Notes under the pieces: generated by a model
The model's input: the letters and a program-made list of their open reading frames with translations, nothing else
Told to the model about the DNA's origin: nothing
The model's database searches: none
Source: a virus
Virus record (IMG/VR): IMGVR_UViG_3300028571_000078
Span: 1-30,956 of that record
Direction: 5' to 3' (one strand)
DNA length: 30,956 nt
Shown here: positions 1 to 5,241 of the stretch, in pieces
Position numbering within the stretch: position 1 is the first letter of the stretch
Layout of the letters: each line of letters starts with the position of its first letter
Position numbers and translations under genes: made by a program

Positions 1-1
1 T

Positions 2-103
2 GCACATATCAGAGCGAAAGAATGGCAAGAAATTGCCGACAGGTTGCAAATGGTTGCAATGGAGAAAGAGTATTGGCACAAGATAACGACTTTCAGAGGG
101 TGA
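2..103 (+). CDS. C-terminal end of an unknown protein (partial)
   Basis: An open frame runs in from the left edge and stops at TGA 101-103, giving 33 residues that read AHIRAKEWQEI near the start and end in KITTFRG. The composition (Glu, Lys, Ile, Leu, Trp in an amphipathic order) looks like a real helical C-terminus, more so than the overlapping Cys/Ser/Arg-rich frame that starts at 22. A stem-loop with a T-tract follows within 15 nt. The function cannot be told from this fragment, and its start lies outside the window. Confidence 0.55.
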   Translation, partial: AHIRAKEWQEIADRLQMVAMEKEYWHKITTFRG

Positions 104-116
104 GCAGATGGAGGAG

Positions 117-150
117 GAGTAGTTGCCGGTGCTACTCTTTCTCTTTTTTT
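117..150 (+). terminator. Probable intrinsic terminator
   Basis: GAGTAG (117-122) pairs with CTACTC (132-137) around a 9-nt loop, followed by a T-rich run (138-150) with seven consecutive T at its end. It lies just behind the partial gene ending at 103, as expected for its terminator. The stem is short, so termination may be weak. Confidence 0.55.
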
Positions 151-237
151 CGCAGTCAGGTAAAAATAGCACCTCATATAACAGCTTTAAAGACACGGAA
201 AGATTAAGAGAGTCAGGTTGCAAAGAGCAGATTTAGA

Positions 238-261
238 TATACTTATTGTAAGTTATTATTT
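238..261 (+). promoter_or_regulatory. Shared upstream motif, copy 1
   Basis: A 24-nt stretch starting TATACTTATTGTAAGTT lies 27 nt before the lytic transglycosylase start. It matches the element at 902-925, in front of the next gene, at 21 of 24 positions. It may be a promoter or an operator; no clear -35/-10 pair can be assigned. Confidence 0.4.
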
Positions 262-288
262 GCAAGAAATTGCAGGAAAGGCGGGATT

Positions 289-894
289 ATGTCTAACAAA
301 GATATGACAGCAGAAGTATTTAAACAATTGAAAAAGAGAGAGGAGGAGAACAAAGATGCAATTGCTAAAAGAGTTGAAGTAATATCAAAAGTTTTAGGAC
401 TTGGAATGTTAGCAATAGGAATTGCATTTGTTTCAGCAATTGCAGTTCATAGATTTAATGATTATAGCCGGGATAATGAGATTGTGTTTAATTATCCTAT
501 TAGGGTCGAGTTTATAGAACCTATAACAATAAAGAGAAGAGATTTAGTTGTTGTTATCAACAAAACAGAAACAGTTGGGAAAGTAAAGACAGAAAACACA
601 ATAGAGGAGTTGGTGTGTCAAAAGTTTGATAATACGAACTGCAGAATAGCGATTGCGATAATGAAAGCAGAAAGCAACGGCGATAATACAGCATTTAACA
701 TTAACACTAATGGGACTATTGATTTAGGACTATTCCAAATCAATTCTATTCATTACAAAACAAAAGGTTGCAGTCTGCAGGAGGTTTCAACTATTAAGGG
801 AAATATTGATTGTGCCTATAGTATTTTTAAAAAGAGTGGTTGGAGTGCTTGGAGTTCGTTCAATAATGGTGCAGTAAATAAGTTCATTAAGTAG
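289..894 (+). CDS. Membrane-anchored lytic transglycosylase (SLT/lysozyme-like)
   Basis: This 201-residue protein has a charged N-terminus, one membrane segment at about residues 33-54 and a C-terminal lysozyme-like domain from about 105 to the end. In the domain I see KAESNGD with the likely catalytic Glu128, then NTNGTIDLGLFQIN (139-152) and a late SGWSAWSSFNNG (183-194). This order is typical of SLT-type transglycosylases, which cleave the glycan strand of peptidoglycan. The topology suggests the catalytic domain faces outside the cytoplasm. Cysteines at 110, 118, 161 and 175 could form disulfides there. The purine-rich AGGAAAGGCGGG just upstream supports the ATG at 289. In a phage this could act in DNA-entry wall digestion or in lysis; being apart from the holin/CHAP cassette it may not be the main endolysin. 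Confidence 0.85.
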   Translation: MSNKDMTAEVFKQLKKREEENKDAIAKRVEVISKVLGLGMLAIGIAFVSAIAVHRFNDYSRDNEIVFNYPIRVEFIEPITIKRRDLVVVINKTETVGKVKTENTIEELVCQKFDNTNCRIAIAIMKAESNGDNTAFNINTNGTIDLGLFQINSIHYKTKGCSLQEVSTIKGNIDCAYSIFKKSGWSAWSSFNNGAVNKFIK

Positions 895-901
895 ATTATG
901 T

Positions 902-925
902 TATACTTAGTATAAGTTGTTATTT
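902..925 (+). promoter_or_regulatory. Shared upstream motif, copy 2, with a palindrome
   Basis: Second copy of the 24-nt element (21/24 identical to 238-261), placed 14 nt before the start at 940. Here its left part is a near-perfect palindrome, TTATACT-T-AGTATAA (901-915), which suits a dimeric repressor or activator. The GAAAGG that follows serves as ribosome binding site for the next gene. Confidence 0.4.
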
Positions 926-939
926 AGAAAGGTTATCAA

Positions 940-1224
940 ATGATAAACATTCTTACAGAAGTATTTACAATAAAAGGTTCTTTTAGGTTCTTCTACGAAC
1001 TTGAAGAGATTTTAGGTTCAGGTTATTTAGAACAATATGCAGAACAAATGATTGCAGATTGTGAAACAAATCAAGACCTTGCAACAGCATTAGTTGATAT
1101 GCTTGTAGAAGAAAGAGAACTAATACTTGCTTATTGGTTAGATGCAGGACTTACAGAAGAACATGCAGACCAAATGTATGCAGACCTTGAAAAGAGTTTG
1201 ACATTCGTAGAAATTGGAAGATAA
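940..1224 (+). CDS. Small acidic protein of unknown function
   Basis: A 94-residue, strongly acidic, predicted all-helical protein with many Glu, Asp, Ala and Leu and repeated EQYAEQM / EEHADQMYADLE patterns. No catalytic motif, membrane segment or signal peptide is visible, and I do not recognise the family. A GAAAGG ribosome binding site sits 7 nt before the ATG. It is the last gene before the terminator at 1262 and shares an upstream motif with the transglycosylase gene, so the two may be co-regulated. Its acidic helical character would fit a binding partner, an inhibitor or a DNA mimic, but this is speculation. Confidence 0.75.
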   Translation: MINILTEVFTIKGSFRFFYELEEILGSGYLEQYAEQMIADCETNQDLATALVDMLVEERELILAYWLDAGLTEEHADQMYADLEKSLTFVEIGR

Positions 1225-1261
1225 ATAAGTAGTATTTCAAATAATTAAAATTAAATAAATC

Positions 1262-1294
1262 ATACCCTCTCAAATCTCGGGAGGGTATTTTTTT
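1262..1294 (+). terminator. Strong intrinsic terminator, possibly bidirectional
   Basis: ATACCCTC (1262-1269) pairs perfectly with GAGGGTAT (1281-1288), followed by a run of T to 1293. Read on the other strand the hairpin is followed by a T-rich stretch, so it may also end transcription of the minus-strand gene at 1382-1660. Confidence 0.88.
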
Positions 1295-1381
1295 AGATGT
1301 CATTTTGTTTTGTTCGTGGAAATATACATACCCTGCATTTCGGGATTTTATCCCTCATCTATGTTCACATTCCTTACCCAT

Positions 1382-1660
1382 TTAGAACAACCCTGTAAAG
1401 AGAGAATAAAGACTAAGTATGATCCAACTCATAACAATCCAAGTCAGATGCAATACTGAAGTCAGGAAAGCACTCATACCTACAGCTGCACCTAATCTAG
1501 TTCTACTTGCTTTTCTTACAGGTAGTTTCAGACTATAGATAAATATAGTTAATGATATAAAGATAAATAATAAGTAATAGTTCATTTGTTTTAACTTGTT
1601 TTCTGTTCTGATTAAGATACCGACATAGATCTCTATTAGGAATATATAACTCCTATTCAT
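1382..1660 (-). CDS. Small membrane protein on the opposite strand (holin-like size)
   Basis: A 92-residue frame on the minus strand; the internal Met26 would give a 67-residue protein. It has a hydrophobic helix at about 27-45 (MNYYLLFIFISLTIFIYSL), a basic loop (KLPVRKASRTR), and a second longer hydrophobic part at about 57-90 with Trp residues. Codon use (AGA, TTA, ATA, GTA) matches the rest of the window, which supports a true gene. No good ribosome binding site is seen at either start. Size and two-helix topology fit a holin, antiholin or superinfection-exclusion protein, but no family motif decides. It is the only likely gene transcribed against the others and faces the bidirectional-looking terminator at 1262-1294. 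Confidence 0.6.
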   Translation of the reverse strand: MNRSYIFLIEIYVGILIRTENKLKQMNYYLLFIFISLTIFIYSLKLPVRKASRTRLGAAVGMSAFLTSVLHLTWIVMSWIILSLYSLFTGLF

Positions 1661-1699
1661 AATTAGTTATGTTCCTGTTTTCTCTCAGTAACTAACCAC

Positions 1700-1940
1700 C
1701 AACTTGCTAACCTCGTTTTACGTCATTCCATTCTATTTAGACCACGGGTTGCTTTATACTCTATCTACTCGTTTCTTGGTGTTTCATATGCAGCCAAGTA
1801 GATCTTTGAGTGAGTCTTTCAAGACAAACGATCAAGATGACCGAATGAGTCTTGTCATCTGCTACCGGTTTAAAGCCTTTTCCGTTGGCAAGTTAGCAGA
1901 CAGACACCTTAGGGAACTGACACTTATTTAATAAAGTGTC
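1700..1940. other. Non-coding stretch rich in hairpins (possible structured RNA)
   Basis: No convincing gene is found on either strand from about 1661 to 2126. This part is visibly less AT-rich than its surroundings and holds several inverted repeats: CTA + CTTGG with CCAAGTAG (1765-1801), GTCTT-TC-AAGAC (1814-1825), AGATGAC with GTCATCT (1835-1841 / 1854-1860) and GACACTT with AAGTGTC (1919-1925 / 1934-1940). No tRNA cloverleaf was found. It could be a small RNA or the leader region of the minus-strand gene. Confidence 0.4.
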
Positions 1941-1949
1941 TAATTGGTA

Positions 1950-1978
1950 TTGACAATGTTAAAGGGATTACTTATAAT
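1950..1978 (+). promoter_or_regulatory. Consensus sigma70-type promoter
   Basis: TTGACA (1950-1955), a 17-nt spacer, then TATAAT (1973-1978): a full match to the bacterial housekeeping consensus. The first possible gene is about 150 nt downstream and a terminator hairpin begins about 28 nt after the expected start of transcription. This layout suggests a gated late promoter. Confidence 0.85.
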
Positions 1979-2012
1979 CTGTTTAACTTAACATCAACCA
2001 AAGCTATTATAC

Positions 2013-2045
2013 AAAACTCCTAAGATTTTTTCAAGGGAGTTTTTA
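2013..2045 (+). terminator. Promoter-proximal intrinsic terminator (attenuator candidate)
   Basis: AAAACTCC (2013-2020) pairs with GGAGTTTT (2036-2043), ending in a run of five T (2040-2044) and more AT-rich sequence. It is about 35 nt downstream of the perfect promoter at 1950-1978, so most transcripts would be about 60 nt long unless antitermination occurs. Confidence 0.75.
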
Positions 2046-2126
2046 TAATTTTTATAACCCAATACTATTAATTATTTTACCTTTTTCTACTCTTTAATTT
2101 CCTTTTTCTTGTGATAAATTTATTTA

Positions 2127-2591
2127 ATGGTTGTTAATGTTAGGGATTCTGATAAGAAGAACGAAATTAAGGTATTATCCTTTCTTCAAGCCAACTTCCC
2201 TCCATTTTTTAATCTTACTGCAACCCCACAAGAAGACAAACTTGCACTTTTTGATATACATCTATTTTCAGACTCAGATCATTATATTTCTCTTGAAGTT
2301 AAAGGGTGTGGGAAGGCATATGAGGAGATCAATCAGTTCTCAGAGGAAAAGTATCATACTTGGAAAGATAATCCTTCTATAGAGCATTTTATAGCTTATA
2401 ACTACCTTGATGGAAGGATCAAGTTACATCATCTAAATTCTTGTGAGGTTGCTTTAACTACAGGTGAACAGTGGCATACAAGAGAAAAGAAATATAAAAT
2501 ACAAACTACTGCTTGGATTCTATCTAATTCTCCTAAATGGGACTTTAAAGGAGATGAATTTACAAAATATATTCCATTAAGTTTATTATAG
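2127..2591 (+). CDS. PD-(D/E)XK nuclease-like protein
   Basis: A 154-residue protein with a likely PD-(D/E)XK nuclease core: an early helix with Glu13, Asp43 in LFDIHLF, and Glu57-Val-Lys59 in the strand ISLEVKG, followed by a helix with several acidic and aromatic residues (YEEINQFSEEKYHTW). The E-x-D-(13)-E-x-K order is the usual metal-binding and catalytic set of this fold, seen in restriction enzymes, resolvases and DNA-repair nucleases. No fused DNA-binding domain is visible. Lying just ahead of the packaging genes, it could trim or nick DNA for packaging or degrade host DNA. The fold assignment is by motif only; the specific role is inference. Confidence 0.6.
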   Translation: MVVNVRDSDKKNEIKVLSFLQANFPPFFNLTATPQEDKLALFDIHLFSDSDHYISLEVKGCGKAYEEINQFSEEKYHTWKDNPSIEHFIAYNYLDGRIKLHHLNSCEVALTTGEQWHTREKKYKIQTTAWILSNSPKWDFKGDEFTKYIPLSLL

Positions 2592-2608
2592 GTATATAAT
2601 CTTAAGTA

Positions 2609-2866
2609 ATGCTTACCAATATTCCTTTTGCTAAATTCTATTCCATCGCATCAACAGAAAATCCTGTCTCACCTATTGCTGTTGGAGATATGAATGATAT
2701 GGATTATGTTGCTGATTTACTTCACGATAACCAATTAGTTTTGGAAACCGGTATATCAGATGAAGAATGCTTCCTACTTTTCAATATTTCTTGGGAAGAG
2801 TTAGCAAACATTGTTGATACTGCGAAAGGAAACAAATTAAATGCACAAGATCCGAAAACAGATTGA
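2609..2866 (+). CDS. Small acidic protein of unknown function
   Basis: An 85-residue acidic protein with a GDMNDMDYVADLL segment and a helical C-terminal half (ISWEELANIVDTAKG). No family is recognised. TATAAT (2595-2600) ends 8 nt before the ATG, the same spacing as at 10687, but there is no good -35 box, so a leaderless start is only possible. The next gene starts inside its last 26 nt, which suggests coupled translation. Confidence 0.65.
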   Translation: MLTNIPFAKFYSIASTENPVSPIAVGDMNDMDYVADLLHDNQLVLETGISDEECFLLFNISWEELANIVDTAKGNKLNAQDPKTD

Positions 2867-3068
2867 AGAATTGATATTTAAATATGCTGAGTATAGAGGG
2901 GCATTAGATGAAAGAATCACTGTATCCAACCTACTTGCTGCATATCTTGGTGGATCTACGACTGATAGAAGAAATTATATAAAGGAAATGAGAATTTATA
3001 TTGAAGCTGTTGATAATGGAAAGATAGAAAAAGGTTTGCCCCTAGTGGTAGGGGAATTGAGTTCTTAA
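2841..3068 (+). CDS. Small helical protein of unknown function
   Basis: A 75-residue protein, mostly helical with alternating charges (KQIEELIFKYAEYRG, RRNYIKEMRIYIEAV). It overlaps the previous gene by 26 nt in another frame. Its final codons are built into a hairpin (CCCCTA/TAGGGG, 3039-3054) that belongs to the structured region reaching 3135, so RNA structure and coding share bases here. It may be a small DNA-binding or packaging accessory protein; nothing in the sequence decides. Confidence 0.65.
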   Translation: MHKIRKQIEELIFKYAEYRGALDERITVSNLLAAYLGGSTTDRRNYIKEMRIYIEAVDNGKIEKGLPLVVGELSS

Positions 3069-3135
3069 AGGAGGTAAGAAATTACCGAAAACTCGGGGCA
3101 GGTAACTTCGGTGCTTTACTTTTCTTGCCTCCTCT
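3038..3135 (+). promoter_or_regulatory. Structured RNA element before the terminase gene block
   Basis: Between the genes ending at 3068 and starting at 3136 the RNA can form a 13-bp stem: AGGAGGTAAGAAA (3069-3081) with TTTCTTGCCTCCT (3121-3133), one pair being G-U. Inside it ACCGAA (3084-3089) pairs with TTCGGT (3107-3112). An upstream hairpin CCCCTA-GTGG-TAGGGG (3039-3054) competes with a pairing of GCCCC (3038-3042) to GGGGC (3095-3099), and CCGA (3085-3088) can instead pair with TCGG (3093-3096). A perfect AGGAGG is held in the main stem, and the ATG at 3136 comes 2 nt after the stem ends. I recognise no known riboswitch class. Confidence 0.55.
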
Positions 3136-3369
3136 ATGGACTTAAACTCCAACCAAAGAAAAATTATGATATTTATTCAAGAGTGGAATAAAGAACACTC
3201 AGAACCTATAGCTCAATATTTAATCATTTACCACCTTAAAGATTCTATTCCGGAAACTACAATTAAAGCTTCTCTCATATCACTTAAAAGAAAGGGGTAT
3301 TTAAGAAAAGCAATAAATGTTAAACCTGTTGCTTTTGTTAGGCTTAGAAGTGTAATGACTTATAATTAA
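3136..3369 (+). CDS. Small winged-helix DNA-binding protein
   Basis: A 77-residue basic protein that reads as one winged helix-turn-helix: a first helix (NQRKIMIFIQEWN), a turn with ISLIISYHL-like helix spacing (PIAQYLIIYHLKDS), a recognition helix (PETTIKASLISLKRKGY) and a basic wing (LRKAINVKPVAFVRL). This is the MarR/LexA-type arrangement. It sits directly in front of the terminase small subunit gene, only 3 nt away, so it may be a late-gene regulator or a packaging accessory DNA binder. The start follows a large hairpin, with no normal ribosome binding site except the AGGAGG locked in that structure. Confidence 0.7.
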   Translation: MDLNSNQRKIMIFIQEWNKEHSEPIAQYLIIYHLKDSIPETTIKASLISLKRKGYLRKAINVKPVAFVRLRSVMTYN

Positions 3370-3372
3370 TTT

Positions 3373-3849
3373 ATGCCAAGAATTTACGAAAAGAAAAACA
3401 AAAAAGAAATAAGACACGGAAATAGCAAAATGGACGCTACTACTATTGCTAAACTTGAATTAGCTTTTGCAGGTGGGCATTCTGACGCTGAAGCTTGTTT
3501 AATTGCAGGTATAAACCAAAGAACCTTAACAAGATACGAAGATAAAAACCCTGAATTTGCTGAACAAAAAGAGTTACTAAAAAATACGCCGATTTTAAAA
3601 GCAAGGCAGACACTAAACAAAGCAATTGAAACTAATGCTGATATTGCATTTAAGTTTCTTGAGAGAAAGAAGCGAGATGAGTTTGGAGTTAAAACTGAAA
3701 TTGACGTTACATCTCTTGGAGGTAGAGTTGTATCTTTTAATTATTTACCACCAAGCCCAATTGAAGGAGAATTAGTAAGTGAATCCAACGCTGAAGCCAA
3801 CAGTCAAACAACACCAAGCATTCCTGAAACTACAGGACAAGACTACTAA
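3373..3849 (+). CDS. terS: Terminase small subunit (TerS)
   Basis: A 158-residue protein with a basic N-terminus, a helix-turn-helix at about residues 28-58 (LAFAGGHSDAEACLIAGINQRTLTRYE, seen as two helices with a short turn), a helical middle suited to ring formation, and a Pro/Ser/Thr-rich tail. In phages TerS binds the packaging site of the DNA and hands it to the motor. The gene overlaps the large subunit gene by 71 nt in another frame, the usual order terS-terL. TATAAT occurs 6 nt before the ATG but is also the end of the previous gene, and no -35 box is seen. Confidence 0.85.
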   Translation: MPRIYEKKNKKEIRHGNSKMDATTIAKLELAFAGGHSDAEACLIAGINQRTLTRYEDKNPEFAEQKELLKNTPILKARQTLNKAIETNADIAFKFLERKKRDEFGVKTEIDVTSLGGRVVSFNYLPPSPIEGELVSESNAEANSQTTPSIPETTGQDY

Positions 3850-5206
3850 GTTTCTTCTCTTCGGAGGTGGGGCAGGTGGTGGAAAATCGTGGTTTGGTTG
3901 CGAATGGTTACTAACTAATTGCTATAGGTTTCCTAAATCTAAATGGTTTATCGGAAGAAAAGAGTTAAAGAGGCTAATGGCTTCAACTTATGTTACTTGG
4001 ACTAAAGTTTGTCGTCATCACGGCATTCCTGATACAGATTGGAAACTAAACTCGCAGTGGAACTTTATTGAATTTACAAACGGCTCACGAATTGATCTTT
4101 TAGATGTAGCTTACCAACCCCAAGATCCATTATTTGAAAGATTTGGATCGCTTGAGTTTACCGGTGGGTGGGGTGAAGAGGTAGGAGAATGGGATTTTCT
4201 TGCTTTTGACGTGTTGAAATCAAGAATTGGTAGGCATATGAACAATGATTACGAACTTACCACCCCAAAAATGTTACTTACCTGTAACCCAACACAAAAT
4301 TGGGTGTTTAAAACTTTTTATAAACCTTATTCAGAGGAAAAAATGCCTGTTGGTTACGCATTTATACAGGCTTTATGGAGTGACAACCCACATACTGCAA
4401 CTATTTACGGAGAACAGTTGGAACAAATCTCAGATCGTATCTTACGAGCAAGGTTAAAAGACGGATTATGGGAATATACAACCGATGACTTGGCTCTATT
4501 CAACTATCAAGCAATTTTAGATTTATTTTCAAACAGTGTTGAGTATTCTACAAAAAAATTTTTAAGTGCAGACATTGCTCGGTTTGGTTCGGATAAAATT
4601 GTTTTAGCAGCTTGGAGAGGTAATGACCTGTATAAGTTAGACGAGAAAACAAAACAATCTAATCTCCAAACTGAAAGTGATATTAGAGATATGTTATTTA
4701 AAGAGGGAGTGCCTTATCAGAACTGTATTATAGACGAAGACGGAGTTGGAGGTGGTATTGTTGATCACTTGCAAGGGGTTAATGGGTTTATGGGTAACAG
4801 AAGCCCTCTTAATAAATCAGATGTTAAACCTACAGGTAACTTAACTGCATCTTATGTAAAAAAACCTAACTTTAGAAACCTTAGAAGCCAATGTTACTTT
4901 GCTTTAGCTGACGCTGTAAACAACAGGCAAATTAAAATATCTGCTCAACTTACTGAAAAGCAAAAGAATATGATAATTGAGGAATTAGTTCAAATTAAAA
5001 GGCTTGATACTGACACAAATTCACCTATGCAAGTTGTAGGTAAAGACATAATCAAAGAATCAATTGGTAGATCTCCGGATTATGCAGATACGCTTATGAT
5101 GAAATTCTTTTTTGACTTAGCAAGAACTGAACCTCCTAAATTAAATTTACCTCCAACAGATGTAACCCAAAAATTAATGACTCCTTATGGTGGAATTGGT
5201 TGGTAG
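3779..5206 (+). CDS. terL: Terminase large subunit (packaging ATPase-nuclease)
   Basis: A 475-residue motor protein that moves DNA into the prohead and cuts it. The ATPase half has Walker A GGGAGGGKS (29-37), a Walker B-like acidic pair at WGEE (131-134) and the coupling motif LLTCNPT (166-172). The nuclease half (RNase H-like) shows Asp265 in SADIARFGSDK, the acidic cluster IIDEDGVGGG (317-326) and a late SPDYADT with another acidic residue. The GTG start at 3779 is supported by AAGGAG about 10 nt upstream and by the TVKQHQAF segment just before Walker A, which is usual at this position. Translation starts inside terS. Confidence 0.95.
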   Translation: MNPTLKPTVKQHQAFLKLQDKTTKFLLFGGGAGGGKSWFGCEWLLTNCYRFPKSKWFIGRKELKRLMASTYVTWTKVCRHHGIPDTDWKLNSQWNFIEFTNGSRIDLLDVAYQPQDPLFERFGSLEFTGGWGEEVGEWDFLAFDVLKSRIGRHMNNDYELTTPKMLLTCNPTQNWVFKTFYKPYSEEKMPVGYAFIQALWSDNPHTATIYGEQLEQISDRILRARLKDGLWEYTTDDLALFNYQAILDLFSNSVEYSTKKFLSADIARFGSDKIVLAAWRGNDLYKLDEKTKQSNLQTESDIRDMLFKEGVPYQNCIIDEDGVGGGIVDHLQGVNGFMGNRSPLNKSDVKPTGNLTASYVKKPNFRNLRSQCYFALADAVNNRQIKISAQLTEKQKNMIIEELVQIKRLDTDTNSPMQVVGKDIIKESIGRSPDYADTLMMKFFFDLARTEPPKLNLPPTDVTQKLMTPYGGIGW

Positions 5207-5235
5207 TTGATATTATTAAAAATTGTCCATACAAT
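5207..5235 (+). promoter_or_regulatory. Promoter with leaderless spacing before the portal gene
   Basis: TTGATA (5207-5212), 17-nt spacer, TACAAT (5230-5235), then 6 nt to the portal ATG at 5242. Transcription would start at or next to the ATG. CCATA/TATGG (5227-5231 / 5241-5245) is also an inverted repeat around the start. No ribosome binding site is present, which agrees with leaderless translation. Confidence 0.55.
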
Positions 5236-5241
5236 TGACAT

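Noticed and set aside
22-207. Open frame of 61 codons starting MARNCRQVANG
   Set aside because: It overlaps the better C-terminal frame ending at 103 and runs through the terminator hairpin; the Cys/Ser/Arg composition does not look like the other genes.
1704-1931. Open frame of 75 codons in the hairpin-rich stretch
   Set aside because: No ribosome binding site, unlike codon use, and no protein-like pattern; the inverted repeats explain the region better.
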